Shown here: one piece after another, positions 1 to 9,171 of the stretch | Layout of the letters: every line of letters begins with the position of its first letter | Position numbering within the stretch: position 1 is the first letter of the stretch | NCBI GenBank assembly: GCA_002478115.1 | Contig: DLMH01000099.1 | Coordinates: 1 to 64,000 of the forward strand | Direction of reading: 5' to 3' | Length of the DNA: 64,000 nt | Source of the DNA: Candidatus Acidiferrum typicum | Lineage (GTDB): Bacteria; Acidobacteriota; Terriglobia; Acidiferrales; UBA7541 | Translations under genes and position numbers: made by a program | The notes under the pieces: model-generated | Database searches by the model: none | The model's input: the letters and a program-made list of their open reading frames with translations, nothing else | Told to the model about the DNA's origin: nothing

Positions 1-55
1 TTCATGGCAAACATGCGCTAGTGCCGTTCCAACTTGTTCCAGCAAATCCCTTCGA

Positions 56-88
56 GAATACTATCCCCGTGTTCGCGGGGTAGTATCC
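56..88. repeat. Intergenic hairpin
   Basis: An inverted repeat with arms 56-69 and 76-88, about 13 pairs with one bulged T and a 6-nt loop. It lies about 100 nt past the stop of the beta-helix gene. No T-run follows on either strand, so an ordinary intrinsic terminator is not well supported. It could be a REP-like hairpin or part of a 3' UTR. Confidence 0.4.
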
Positions 89-190
89 TGACGGGACAAA
101 ATAAGCTACACCCCTCACTTTGGTAGCCCTAGTACCCATCTTGTACGGTGAGCGCGTCAATCAGGACTTGAGCGCCCGCGTCACTGCATC

Positions 191-2110
191 CTAGAAATTG
201 ATGGTGACCGGGAAATTGAGAGAGTGCGAGGGCGCCGTTGCGTTCCCCATCGAACTTGCCGTTATCCCGAGATTTAACGTCTCGCTGGTGGGCGGCGGAG
301 AAGGTGGTGGACTTGAAGATTGCCCCCCTCCACAGGCTGTACTGAACAGTCCCATACCGATCAAAATGATTACCGGAAGTGCGGTCGAAGGGACTGCATA
401 CCGGAAGCGCTTGGATGTGTGCATGCTGCAAAAAAAAGCGAGGCACGCCATGCTGAACAATGCAGTCAAAATCAGCGAGGCTCGTAGAGATTTATTTTCA
501 GGTACTCCTCTCGACACAGCCACGCTGGGTGTGGCCACCGAAACCGAAATCGTTAGTGTTGTTGTTAATTGTTGGTTGTCTCCTCCAGATGCAAGCAAGG
601 GGGATCCAAAATAGCAGGACATGCCCGCAGGCGGGGTCCCGCAGCTCAACGAAAATGCGCCGATATAGCCGCCGCTAGGCGAAATGGTCAAGGTCACCTG
701 TCCGGATTGACCGTTGGCGATTGTCAAGCTCGTGGGGGAGGCAGTCAGAGAAAAATTCGGAGATGGGGGAGTCCCACTCGGCGGACTGGCACCTTCGTAT
801 ACTCCCATGTTCACTGTTCCGTTCTGAGTCCGCGGGTTGCCGTCAATATCCTGAGACGGTAAATCAGGAGCGGTATTGTCTCCAGAATCCACTGTCGGCG
901 AGCCAGTCTGAAGATGGTACGGTTCACTGTTTACTGCGATGAACAATGGATTCGCGGAGATATTTCCTTTCGTGCCAGTCTGGTCTGGGCACCAGCCGCC
1001 AAATCGAGCTCCAGAGAAGTTGAGGATATCGTTGTTATTGAACGTGGGCGGTGCCCCACTCAGATACTGGTAATTGGGATCGCAGCCGATCTCGCCATAC
1101 GTGTCTCCTGAAATCATAATATTGTTAAAGAAACCCACTTGGCTAACGTAGCCCCCAAAAGCCACCTGAGAACCATCGGTGTAAAAATCAAAAATATCGG
1201 GATTCGGGTTGATCGTATTTCCCACAAAAGTGTTGTTCACCAAGAATTGGTTGAGCGGACCTGTATTGCCATTTACTTCAGAGATGATCTGAAGGTAGAT
1301 TCCACCGCCGCCAGCACCGGACGTATTGCCGACGATCAAGTTCTGAACAAAGGAAACATTGCTGGCATAGACATATATCGCGCCACCTTCGCCCAGAGCC
1401 ACATTGTAACGAAGAGTGTTATTTGCGATCACACTTGCTCCGCTGTAGTTATAGAAAATGGCACCTCCGTAACACTGCGCTCGATTGAATTCGATCACGT
1501 TGTTTGTAATCTGAATGTCAACCGTAGGGTCAGTTGAGCCACCAAATACATAGATGCCCGAACCATCGATGTAATCGCACCCAAAGTCCTGACTCGGGTC
1601 ACCTGCCGTCACGGTGTGACTGATCGTATTTCCGCTGATGAGCGCTCCGCCCGTGTACACCTCGATTCCGTATCCCCGGTTGCCGGTAATTATGTTGCCT
1701 GTAATTGTGGGATTAGCCGAAGTTACGAGGATGCCATCTGCCACGACCGAGAACTGAGTCGGAAGCGGCGGTGCATTATCCGTGATAGTGAAACCGTTGA
1801 GTGTGGACGATCGAGTTTCATTGGTTTGAAAAGTAACCACAACACCATTTTGGCCACCGTCAATTGTGGTGCTCGCCGGACCAGCGGAACTGGTCACCGT
1901 TATAGCCTTGCCCCTGAAGTCGATATTCTCCTTATAACTCCCTGGTGCCACGAGCACAGTATCGCCATTAGCCGCCGCAGTAATGGCTGCTTGAATTGTC
2001 GGCTGGTCCCCGGGGACGTGTATTGTATTTTGCCCACTCGCGGGAAATGTCCCTGCCAAAAGGAGTAAGATTGACGAAACTCGATAAGACACACAAATTA
2101 GGTTAGACAT
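191..2110 (-). CDS. Secreted right-handed beta-helix (pectate-lyase-like fold) protein
   Basis: A 639-residue exported protein. Residues 1-26 form a signal peptide ending in ASGQ. Residues 30-90 carry the start typical of NosD/pectin-lyase-like repeats (VPGDQPTIQAAITAAANGDT, then a GSYKENIDF-type turn). From there to about residue 430 there are repeated Asn- and Gly-rich helix rungs. Residues 455-530 look like an Ig-like or BACON-type module. Two hydrophobic stretches follow (about 545-565 and 575-597), the second ending in STACGGG, then a Pro/Ser-rich tail. Parallel beta-helices of this kind usually bind or cut polysaccharides, but no catalytic residues can be assigned, so enzyme activity is not claimed. 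The ATG at 2110 has no clear ribosome-binding site. It is transcribed alone; the next gene upstream starts 226 bp away. Confidence 0.75.
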   Translation of the reverse strand: MSNLICVSYRVSSILLLLAGTFPASGQNTIHVPGDQPTIQAAITAAANGDTVLVAPGSYKENIDFRGKAITVTSSAGPASTTIDGGQNGVVVTFQTNETRSSTLNGFTITDNAPPLPTQFSVVADGILVTSANPTITGNIITGNRGYGIEVYTGGALISGNTISHTVTAGDPSQDFGCDYIDGSGIYVFGGSTDPTVDIQITNNVIEFNRAQCYGGAIFYNYSGASVIANNTLRYNVALGEGGAIYVYASNVSFVQNLIVGNTSGAGGGGIYLQIISEVNGNTGPLNQFLVNNTFVGNTINPNPDIFDFYTDGSQVAFGGYVSQVGFFNNIMISGDTYGEIGCDPNYQYLSGAPPTFNNNDILNFSGARFGGWCPDQTGTKGNISANPLFIAVNSEPYHLQTGSPTVDSGDNTAPDLPSQDIDGNPRTQNGTVNMGVYEGASPPSGTPPSPNFSLTASPTSLTIANGQSGQVTLTISPSGGYIGAFSLSCGTPPAGMSCYFGSPLLASGGDNQQLTTTLTISVSVATPSVAVSRGVPENKSLRASLILTALFSMACLAFFCSMHTSKRFRYAVPSTALPVIILIGMGLFSTACGGGQSSSPPPSPPPTSETLNLGITASSMGNATAPSHSLNFPVTINF

Positions 2111-2336
2111 GTTGTTCTGGGAGCCTGGTCTCCCTGGTGCTTTGGTTTATCCATATTATAAACATCCATGCTCGCGCAAGTGATCTCATGACAAGAGTCA
2201 AAACACGACTGAAACCTTGCGCACAGGCTCTCGCCATGGTCGAGCATCATGGTCGGATTCTACTTCCAAACACAGGTAATTCCCCATATCGGATGTAGTG
2301 CCCGATAAGTCGTGCTCGCGCCGGATGCCTGGACCG

Positions 2337-3650
2337 TCATTTGGCGGAAATAGTTGGAACGGCACTAGCCGTCTCCAGTGGCTTTTCCCCGTTCAGCACG
2401 GGCAGCCACTCTTCCCGCACGCCGGCAAATTCGGCCCAGTTCTTCTTGGAGACAGGATCCGATGGCGGCAGGCCCAGCTTCTCAAAATTCTTGAATTGGC
2501 CCTTCTGCATGATGCGGAAATCGAGATGGGGGCCGGTTGCCAGGCCGGTCATGCCCACCAAACCGATGGTCTTGCCGATTTCCACGCGCTCGCCGGAATG
2601 CACGAACATCCTGGACAGGTGGAGATACATCGTTTCGTAACCATTGGAATGGACGACGTGCACCATGTTGCCATCGCCGCCTTTGCGGCCGGCGAAAACC
2701 ACTCGTCCGCTCCCGATGGTCTGTACGGGTGTGCCAACAGGTGCGCCGTAATCGGTGCCCAGGTGAGGGCGGTAGGTCTTCAAAATCGGATGAAAACGCG
2801 ACTGGCTGAAGTGTGACGTCACGGGCGCCCCAAACTTCAGCGGCGACCTCAGGAAGGCCTTCTGAAGGCTTTTGCCGTCCGCCGTGTAGTAGGCGGGGCG
2901 GCCCTCGGGATCATGAAAGAGCAGCGCCTGATACTTCCTGCCGTCATTGATATATTCGGCGGCGAGGATTTTGCCGTATCCCGCGGTTTCACCATTAGCG
3001 TATTTGCGCTTCTCGAGCACGATGCGGAAAGTGTCGCCCCTGCGCGCATCGGTGTAGAAATCCAGGTCGTACCCAAAAATCTGCGCCAGCCGCATGGCCA
3101 CTTCGGCGCTTTCTCCCGCTTCTTCGACGGCGTTGAACAGCGAATCTTCCAGCTTGCCGCTGACGATCGCGACTTCCGAGCGCACCGGAATTTCGCGAAC
3201 TTCGGCGGCAAAGCCCGGCGTCTGCGGCACGATGCGCAGCACGCGCCCGGCGTCAATTTTGTAGTCGATTTCGCGCAGGCTTCCTTCCACAGAGCGCCCC
3301 ACGGTGACCGTATTCCCGGCCCGCACTTGACGCAGATTGAAGGCGCGTTGCGCGGCCGCGATGGCATCCGCTGCTTCAGCTGCGGACAAACCGAACTGCG
3401 CCAGCATTCCGGCAAAATTTTCGCCGCTGGGCATCTGCTTCGCCGTGGGACGGACCCATTCCGCGCGCAGACGCGCTCCTTCGGTTTTGGCCAATTCCGT
3501 CTGGCGTTGCGTTTCTTTCGCGGCGCTCACGTTCTTGTGGATCGCGTAGCCATCAACGACAATTCCGGCCGCGAGAAGTGCTGCCATCCCCATCCAAAAT
3601 CGTCGGTTCACTGCGCCCCCAAGATGCATTCTCGATTGGACGGCGCGCAC
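2337..3650 (-). CDS. M23-family murein DD-endopeptidase (MepM-like)
   Basis: A 437-residue periplasmic or secreted peptidoglycan hydrolase. A basic N-terminus and hydrophobic segment (about residues 15-32) give an uncleaved anchor or signal. Residues about 65-250 form the substrate-capping region seen in MepM/NlpD-like proteins (OapA/LysM-like part followed by a beta-rich domain). The M23 domain at about 285-400 has the zinc-binding motif HLGTDYG and the HLDFR motif with the second and third ligands. Family members cut D-Ala-mDAP cross-bridges. It is divergent from the small CxxC gene at 3912. All expected zinc ligands are visible, so it should be active. Confidence 0.9.
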   Translation of the reverse strand: MRAVQSRMHLGGAVNRRFWMGMAALLAAGIVVDGYAIHKNVSAAKETQRQTELAKTEGARLRAEWVRPTAKQMPSGENFAGMLAQFGLSAAEAADAIAAAQRAFNLRQVRAGNTVTVGRSVEGSLREIDYKIDAGRVLRIVPQTPGFAAEVREIPVRSEVAIVSGKLEDSLFNAVEEAGESAEVAMRLAQIFGYDLDFYTDARRGDTFRIVLEKRKYANGETAGYGKILAAEYINDGRKYQALLFHDPEGRPAYYTADGKSLQKAFLRSPLKFGAPVTSHFSQSRFHPILKTYRPHLGTDYGAPVGTPVQTIGSGRVVFAGRKGGDGNMVHVVHSNGYETMYLHLSRMFVHSGERVEIGKTIGLVGMTGLATGPHLDFRIMQKGQFKNFEKLGLPPSDPVSKKNWAEFAGVREEWLPVLNGEKPLETASAVPTISAK

Positions 3651-3911
3651 AAGGCAGGCTGGCGCGCCGTACCCGAACTAACGAGAATACCGCACGCCTC
3701 CCTTTTGTCTCAAACCGCGGTGCAGGTCAAATCAATGTCGCGAGAGGTGCGCCCAATCAACCAAGGGTCATTCCGCGAGATTCGCACAACCGAATGCGCA
3801 AATTCACCCACGGCAAGCGAAAGCGGTTGTTTCAAGCCCTTTATATTCAATCCTGCATTATGGCGAAGTCGTGGCATCCAGCGTGCCGTCAGCAGTTTAA
3901 GGGGAGTTCTC

Positions 3912-4133
3912 ATGATCGCGTTGGAAATTCATCCCGAAATTCACGTTCGCGAACTGCGCGAACGCACGGCTTTTTCCACCTGCTATGAATGCCACAGGAG
4001 TTTCCGAGCGAAGAGCGAAGACCCGTTGTGCCTGGAGCTCTGCGATTCCTGCTTTGACGCCATGCGCCAGCTTCGCCAACCGATCATCAGTGTGCACGTG
4101 AAGCCGCGTCCCTGCCGCCCCGTCTCCCTGTAA
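3912..4133 (+). CDS. Small CxxC/CxxC putative zinc-binding protein
   Basis: A 73-residue protein. The longer reading frame around it is mostly a shadow of the M23 gene. The ATG at 3912 is preceded by a strong ribosome-binding site (AAGGGGAG, about 5 nt away), which decides the start. Two cysteine pairs (CYEC near residue 25 and CDSC near residue 45) are spaced like a small zinc ribbon, with another Cys at CLEL. No signal peptide or membrane segment is visible, so it is probably cytoplasmic. The function is unknown; small proteins of this shape are often regulators or translation-linked. Confidence 0.6.
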   Translation: MIALEIHPEIHVRELRERTAFSTCYECHRSFRAKSEDPLCLELCDSCFDAMRQLRQPIISVHVKPRPCRPVSL

Positions 4134-4189
4134 CGACACCCATCCTGTGGGCGTTGTCCACAACTCACTCCAGATTTCTCTGAAGCCGA

Positions 4190-5329
4190 TTATTTGCCTG
4201 TGGAATTGGCCGGAATGGGAGTTCCCTTGAGACCGTCCGAGAAGTAATTCTGCTCGCGCAATTTCCGGTAAATATGACCTGCCACTTGCGCCGCCGTGGG
4301 ACCCTTCACCCGCCGCGTATTCCCGCGAAGCAGCACGGCCAGGGCAATCTTCGGGTGCGTCTCGTCGGCATAGCTGACGAACCAGCCAATCCGTGAAGGC
4401 GTGGTGTTGTGGTCGTCGCAGGTGCCGGTCTTGCCAAGAGGCGTTTCGTTCCCGCCAGCGTCGTAGCTGAGGCGGCCCGTGCCGTACAGGACGGCGGCGA
4501 GCATGCCTTCGCGCACTTCCGGGAGAACATTGGAAATATTCAGATCCCGCTTCACGCGGGGCGCGAAATTATCAATCTCTTCCTGCGAATGCGGATACTG
4601 CAGATAGTAGAGCGTGCCTCCATTGGCAAATGCGGCAGCAAGCGCCGCCAACTGCAACGGCGTGATCTGAATGCCTTCGCCGAAACTCGACATGCGCGCC
4701 ACACCGCCAAAAGCCGGCGGCTGCATAGGGAACGACCCCGGATGCTCGTCGGGGAGGTTGTAACCCGCAAGTTCACCCAGGCCCAGCAGGCGGCCGTATT
4801 TCGATACGGTGTCAAAACCCATGCGGCGGCCGAGTTCCTCAAAGAAGGAATTATTGGAGTGCGCCAGGGCGTCCGTCAGATTCATGTATTTGCGGCGGCC
4901 CACCTTCAGCATGGTGTCGCGCGTGATCACGTTTTCTTCGAGAGCGGCGATGGCAATCGTGGGCTTGATCGTCGAACAAGGAATGTAGCCGTCGCTGAAA
5001 GCGATTTTCTGATTCACAATGGTGAGGATGCGCCCGGTATTCGGGTCCACGGCGACGACGGAACCGTTGTAGCGGCCCAGCCCTTCGACAACGGCCTGCC
5101 GCACGACGGGATCGTCGAATGTGGGATCATCGTCTCTGACGGAATCCGCATAGGTGGGCACGCCGCGATAACGCGCAGCCACGTGGCGTGTGCGTGCGCT
5201 GGATTTCGATTTTGATTTCGTGGATGTGCTTTCGATCGGCTGGCCGGAAGATTCCGCGGCAGGCAGCGGTACGCAAAGCGCAACGGCCAAGCACGCCACG
5301 ATCACAATTTTCCCAATTTCGCGGATCAT
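4190..5329 (-). CDS. Penicillin-binding transpeptidase-domain protein
   Basis: A 379-residue exported protein with a signal peptide (1-25) and a Ser/Lys-rich linker (26-48). The transpeptidase fold covers about 80-365. All three active-site motifs are present: SxxK as STIK (Ser119, Lys122), SxN as SNN (158-160) and KTG (300-302). It is short for a class B PBP because it lacks the N-terminal dimerisation domain; it resembles stand-alone transpeptidase domains of the PBP2/FtsI group. It probably acts on peptidoglycan in the periplasm. The ATG at 5329 follows AAGGG. The neighbouring M23 hydrolase on the same strand fits a cell-wall theme, but 540 bp and an opposing small gene separate them. Confidence 0.85.
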   Translation of the reverse strand: MIREIGKIVIVACLAVALCVPLPAAESSGQPIESTSTKSKSKSSARTRHVAARYRGVPTYADSVRDDDPTFDDPVVRQAVVEGLGRYNGSVVAVDPNTGRILTIVNQKIAFSDGYIPCSTIKPTIAIAALEENVITRDTMLKVGRRKYMNLTDALAHSNNSFFEELGRRMGFDTVSKYGRLLGLGELAGYNLPDEHPGSFPMQPPAFGGVARMSSFGEGIQITPLQLAALAAAFANGGTLYYLQYPHSQEEIDNFAPRVKRDLNISNVLPEVREGMLAAVLYGTGRLSYDAGGNETPLGKTGTCDDHNTTPSRIGWFVSYADETHPKIALAVLLRGNTRRVKGPTAAQVAGHIYRKLREQNYFSDGLKGTPIPANSTGK

Positions 5330-5784
5330 TCGGCCCTTATCCCTGGTCAGTCTCAGTAGTTCTAGGAGGCGTGCAAATAAATCTACTCCGGATGCACGTC
5401 CTGGTCAACTTCTGGCCTCCGAAGCACGCGCGACGCCAGATTCACCCGTGGCTCATAATAAACCACTTATCTCTGGTGCAACGAGCGCTTCTCATCGGCG
5501 AGCCGAACGGCACTCGCAGACTGAGACGTAGTGTATGCATGCGCGGGATGCCCTGACAATAGGTAACTCGGCCCAGTACGCCGCTATGTGCTTTGTTTTG
5601 AAAGCCTGACCGACGGGACAGCACCCCTGCCCGAGTGTCCCTCCCACAGGAGTGCCTGCCTGTCCGCGGAGTGCGGTGGCCCCGGAAAGTCGCAATTTGC
5701 TTCACGCGTCAGAAATAGAAGCGGGCGAGAGGACTCGCCCTCCTTCCACCCGGTTCGACCTACCCGAAAACAATCCTTACTTTC
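5330..5784. other. Intergenic region between recA and the PBP gene
   Basis: A 455-bp stretch between two minus-strand genes. It holds the probable recA terminator at its right end. The rest should contain the promoter of the transpeptidase gene. I see no convincing small gene; the open frames here have no ribosome-binding site and no recognisable product. Confidence 0.5.
5723..5740 (-). terminator. Probable recA terminator
   Basis: A perfect 7-bp stem GGGCGAG/CTCGCCC with a 4-nt loop, 45 nt past the recA stop. On the minus strand it is followed by a moderately T-rich tract (GCTTCTATTTC), so termination is plausible but not strong. Confidence 0.5.
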
Positions 5785-6897
5785 TTAACGTGCCGGTCGA
5801 GCTTTTGCATCTCCAACCGCGGCAGCCGCAGCCTTCACCGGAGGCTTTTCCGTGGCCACGTTCGCGCTGCCATTGGCACCCGCCGTCGCGGCGGTTTGCC
5901 AGGGGGTGGGAATTCCCATGTTCTTGCGCAAGGCATTTTCGAGCTTGTCGCGGATGTCTTTGTTCTCGCGCAGGAAGACGCGGGCGTTCTCGCGGCCCTG
6001 GCCCATTCTTTCGCCGCCATAGCTCAGCCACGTTCCGGACTTTTCGATCAAGCCCTTTTCCACGCCGAGGTCGATCAGGTCACCTTCGCGCGAAATGCCT
6101 TCGCCATACAGAATGTCGAACTCCGCCTCACGGAACGGCGCGGCCACCTTGTTCTTCACCACCTTGCCGCGCGTCCGGGAACCCACAACGCGGTCGCCTT
6201 CCTTGATGGCCTGGATGCGGCGAATGTCCACGCGCATGGAGGCATAAAACTTCAGCGCGCGCCCGCCGGTCGTTGTTTCCGGGTTGCCGAACATGACGCC
6301 AATTTTTTCGCGGATCTGGTTGATGAAGATCAGGCAGGTTTTCGACTTGGAGACAATGCCAGTAAGCTTCCGTAGGGCTTGCGACATCAGGCGTGCTTGA
6401 AGACCCATTTGCGGGTCACCCATATCGCCTTCGAGTTCGGCCTTGGGCACCAACGCCGCCACGGAGTCCACCACGACCACGTCCACGCCGCCCGAACGGA
6501 TCAGCGTTTCCGCGATTTCCAGGGCCTGCTCGCCGTTGTCCGGCTGCGACACCAGCAGATTGTCCACGTCCACGCCCAGCTTGCGCGCGTAGTTCGGATC
6601 GAGCGCGTGCTCCGCGTCAATGAACGCGGCCTGCCCGCCCAATTTCTGCGCCTCGGCGATGATATGCAACGTCAGCGTCGTCTTACCGCCCGATTCCGGC
6701 CCGTACACCTCGCTTACACGTCCTCGCGGGAAGCCGCCCACGCCGAGCGCCGCGTCCAGCGACAAACAGCCCGATGGAATCACGTTCACCGGCACAAGCA
6801 CATCTTTGCTGCCCAGCCGCATGATCGAACCCTTGCCGTGGGTCTTCTCGATCTGCGCGATTGCTGCTTCTAACAGTTTTGCCCGTTCATCTGACAT
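5785..6897 (-). CDS. recA: Recombinase RecA
   Basis: A 370-residue, full-length RecA. It forms ATP-dependent filaments on single-stranded DNA, drives strand exchange and triggers LexA cleavage. Walker A GPESGGKT is at 66-73. The MAW motif region, the L1/L2 loops ([21 protein letters not shown] includes L2) and the C-terminal lobe are all present, followed by an Ala-rich tail of about 35 residues. The ATG at 6897 is preceded by GAGGTG. It is monocistronic. Upstream, the minus strand has a TAATAT hexamer within GGTAATATACC near 7005-7015, which could be a -10 element; no LexA box that I could name was found. Confidence 0.98.
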   Translation of the reverse strand: MSDERAKLLEAAIAQIEKTHGKGSIMRLGSKDVLVPVNVIPSGCLSLDAALGVGGFPRGRVSEVYGPESGGKTTLTLHIIAEAQKLGGQAAFIDAEHALDPNYARKLGVDVDNLLVSQPDNGEQALEIAETLIRSGGVDVVVVDSVAALVPKAELEGDMGDPQMGLQARLMSQALRKLTGIVSKSKTCLIFINQIREKIGVMFGNPETTTGGRALKFYASMRVDIRRIQAIKEGDRVVGSRTRGKVVKNKVAAPFREAEFDILYGEGISREGDLIDLGVEKGLIEKSGTWLSYGGERMGQGRENARVFLRENKDIRDKLENALRKNMGIPTPWQTAATAGANGSANVATEKPPVKAAAAAVGDAKARPAR

Positions 6898-7090
6898 TTC
6901 ACACCTCGGTGGAGGAAATTAGGAAATTCGCGAATAGGTCTTTCGGGGGCATCATAAGCGGGCGCCGGGAACTGCGCCGCGGCTTCTCCAGATACGTTAC
7001 GAGAGCGGTATATTACCACTTCGTATCTGAGAATGCTACCCCTTCTTCCCTTCCGCCCTTCGCCGGCCTATACCAGTGAAGGTTCGGCTT

Positions 7091-7294
7091 TCAACGGTTG
7101 CAGCCATGCTCCAGTTCGTGATCCACCAGACTCGCCAACGCCCTCTGCTCCCGGCGGTCCCACTCGGCCTGTTCTTCCCGGGTGAGCGAGCGCAAGCGTG
7201 TCAGGTACTGCCCTCGTGTGCGCACCTCGAGCAACTCAAATTCGAGTCTCTCATGCTCCACACAGCTTAGAACATCGCAGGGCGTCTGGGTCAT
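7091..7294 (-). CDS. Small hypothetical protein
   Basis: About 67 residues if translation starts at the ATG at 7294; an upstream start at 7351 in the same frame would give 86. The sequence is charged and helical (LEFELLEVRTRGQYLTRLRSL, then REEQAEWDRREQR), with Cys residues near the start and end. No known domain is recognised. It sits between recA and the RAYT gene on the same strand. The composition looks protein-like, but start and function are uncertain. Confidence 0.45.
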   Translation of the reverse strand: MTQTPCDVLSCVEHERLEFELLEVRTRGQYLTRLRSLTREEQAEWDRREQRALASLVDHELEHGCNR

Positions 7295-7420
7295 GGGCCA
7301 CCTGTTGAAAACGTCAGGTGGTACACTACCCCAAAGGCGAACAAAAAGCAAATACTATTTTCGCCCTGTGTTCGCCCGTGGTATACCCCTATCCGTAGCC
7401 ACGCCCTCCCTCTTCAGCCT

Positions 7421-7450
7421 TGTGGCACAGTCACTCTTGACTGTGTTCTT
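7421..7450 (+). repeat. REP-like hairpin, copy 1
   Basis: A 30-bp unit with a GTGG foot and a perfect 8-bp stem CACAGTCA/TGACTGTG around the loop CTCT. It lies 39 bp beyond the 3' end of the RAYT gene and differs at one position from the copy inside the gene. Confidence 0.75.
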
Positions 7451-7488
7451 GAGTTCAACTTTCTCCCAGCGACTGCCCCATGCCCCCG

Positions 7489-8061
7489 TCACCATGCAAT
7501 CTTCCCCGCACTCGTCCATGGCCATTCTTCTGCCTTTCTCGCCAGCCCGGCTGATACAGGATTCATTTCAATATAAGTCCGTATCTGCCCGATCTCCCGT
7601 TCGCTTCGTACCCAATGGTCGTAGGATTCGCCCTGCCAAAACGCCTTTCCTTCTCGTCCGAGAATCCGGTTGGCATCACGAGCGCTGACACCCTTGATCC
7701 CACGCATGATTCTTGTGATTGAAGCTACAGGCGTGATGAGCAGGTGCACGTGGTTCGGCATAATGACGTAGGCGTGAAGTTGAAACTGATGAAGCTCAGT
7801 GCTTCCCCTCGCGATGATATCCACCAAACAGGAAGCCACCTTCCCATTGCCGAGCCACTTGGGTCCCATCTTGGCTTGATCCAACAGTCTGTCTGCCATC
7901 ACAAATTTCCGACCTGCTGACTCTCTACCGGGAAGAGCACAGTCAAGAGTGACTGTGCCACATGGAAGCGAACCATACAGGCGCCAAGTCAGAAATACCG
8001 GCGCACCTTCCGGCTGCCAATGAAGTAGGTTCCGACTATAAAACGCCATCGCTCCAGCCAT
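7489..8061 (-). CDS. REP-associated tyrosine transposase (RAYT, Y1 transposase family)
   Basis: A 190-residue IS200/IS605-like Y1 transposase. The HUH motif is visible as MPNHVHLLI, with the preceding strand HAYVI. The C-terminal part has YIEMNPVSAGL and EEWPWTS, both typical of single-copy RAYTs. These enzymes cut REP hairpins as single-stranded DNA and are thought to spread them. The catalytic Tyr is probably in SYDHW or the YIEMNP helix; this is not certain by eye. Three hairpin repeats surround it, and one lies inside the gene encoding residues 34-43 in frame. Starts at 8061 or 8049 are both possible; neither has a perfect ribosome-binding site. Confidence 0.88.
   Translation of the reverse strand: MAGAMAFYSRNLLHWQPEGAPVFLTWRLYGSLPCGTVTLDCALPGRESAGRKFVMADRLLDQAKMGPKWLGNGKVASCLVDIIARGSTELHQFQLHAYVIMPNHVHLLITPVASITRIMRGIKGVSARDANRILGREGKAFWQGESYDHWVRSEREIGQIRTYIEMNPVSAGLARKAEEWPWTSAGKIAW
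7933..7962 (-). repeat. REP-like hairpin, copy 2, inside the RAYT coding sequence
   Basis: An inverted copy of the same 30-bp unit, exactly ten codons long (residues 34-43 of the RAYT, starting CGTVTLD). It begins on a codon boundary and keeps the frame open. Confidence 0.8.
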
Positions 8062-8137
8062 TACTTCTCTTCAAGTCAAAAGAATATGGTATAGCCACTA
8101 TATAATATTATTGTCTGGGAATATAGATGGTGTCGCC

Positions 8138-8167
8138 CGTGGCACAGTCACACTTGACTGTGCTCTT
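8138..8167 (+). repeat. REP-like hairpin, copy 3
   Basis: Same unit, 28 of 30 positions identical to copy 2; the loop is CACT instead of CTCT and the stem is extended to 9 bp (GCACAGTCA/TGACTGTGC). It lies about 77 bp upstream of the RAYT start, in the 165-bp gap before the dehydrogenase gene. Confidence 0.75.
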
Positions 8168-8226
8168 GGGTTGGCCATTGTCGAGCCCGCCTTCAGCCTG
8201 CTAACCGGGTGAGGAAGTAGTTCGCC

Positions 8227-9099
8227 CTACTTCTTCTGTTCGCCGTAATCGTAAAACCCGCGGCCGGTTTTGCGCCCCAGCCACCCCGCCGCGACATATT
8301 TCTTCAGCAGCGGGCAGGCGCGATACTTGGTATCTCCCAGGCCTTCCAGAAGTACGTTCAGGATATCCACGCAAACATCCAGGCCGATAAAATCGGCAAG
8401 TTCCAGCGGACCCATGGGATGATTCATGCCCAGCTTCATCACCGCGTCCACCGCTTCCGGCGTGGCCACTCCTTCCATCACTGCATAGGCCGCTTCATTG
8501 ATCAGCGGCATCAGCACGCGGTTGGAAACGAATCCGGGAGCATCGTTCACGGCCACGGGAGTCTTACCCAGCCTCTTGGCCAACTCCATGGTGGTGGCAA
8601 AGGCCGCGTCGCTGGTCTGCAGCGCGCGGATCACCTCCACCAGCACCATCACGGGCACGGGATTCATGAAGTGCATGCCCACAAAGCGCTCTGGCCGCTT
8701 GGTCATCGCCGCCAGCGCGGTCACCGAAATCGAAGAGGTATTGCTCGTCAGGATCACTTCGGGACGCAGCACCTTGTCGGCTTCGGTCAGCACCGCGCGC
8801 TTGATCTCGAGTTTCTCCGGCACAGCCTCAACGACAAAATCCGCCGCCGCAATGGCCGCGAAATCGGTGACCGGCTTGAGTCGCGCCAGCACCGCGGGCT
8901 TCTCCGTTTCGGCGAGCTTCCCTTTCTTCACTTCGCGGTCGAGGTTCTTGCCGATCGTCTCCATCCCGCGCTGCAAAAAGCGTTCTTCTACATCGCGCAA
9001 GATCACGCTGTAGCCCGCGCGGGCGAACACGTGCGCAATGCCATTACCCATGGTCCCCGCGCCCAGCACCGCCACCGTCTTGATGGAATCGATCGACAC
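8227..9099 (-). CDS. 3-hydroxybutyryl-CoA / 3-hydroxyacyl-CoA dehydrogenase
   Basis: A 290-residue NAD-dependent dehydrogenase that interconverts 3-hydroxyacyl-CoA and 3-ketoacyl-CoA in beta-oxidation or butanoate metabolism. The Rossmann motif [11 protein letters not shown] is at about 13-23. The catalytic region HFMNPVPVM carries the active-site His near residue 142. The C-terminal helical domain has the [16 protein letters not shown] signature. Length matches stand-alone Hbd/PaaH enzymes. The start is a GTG at 9099 with a strong GGAGGG 7 nt upstream. The next gene upstream (9172) is 72 bp away on the same strand and may be co-transcribed. Confidence 0.93.
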   Translation of the reverse strand: MSIDSIKTVAVLGAGTMGNGIAHVFARAGYSVILRDVEERFLQRGMETIGKNLDREVKKGKLAETEKPAVLARLKPVTDFAAIAAADFVVEAVPEKLEIKRAVLTEADKVLRPEVILTSNTSSISVTALAAMTKRPERFVGMHFMNPVPVMVLVEVIRALQTSDAAFATTMELAKRLGKTPVAVNDAPGFVSNRVLMPLINEAAYAVMEGVATPEAVDAVMKLGMNHPMGPLELADFIGLDVCVDILNVLLEGLGDTKYRACPLLKKYVAAGWLGRKTGRGFYDYGEQKK

Positions 9100-9171
9100 G
9101 TCTTAACCCTCCGCGCCTTTCGAGGCTTGGCCCGTCGAGAAACCCAAGCATGCCTGCCGGCTAAAGTAAGG

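Noticed and set aside
2913..4133. A 406-codon plus-strand frame spanning the M23 gene.
   Set aside because: Only the last 73 codons, from the ATG at 3912, are a believable gene; the rest is shadow.
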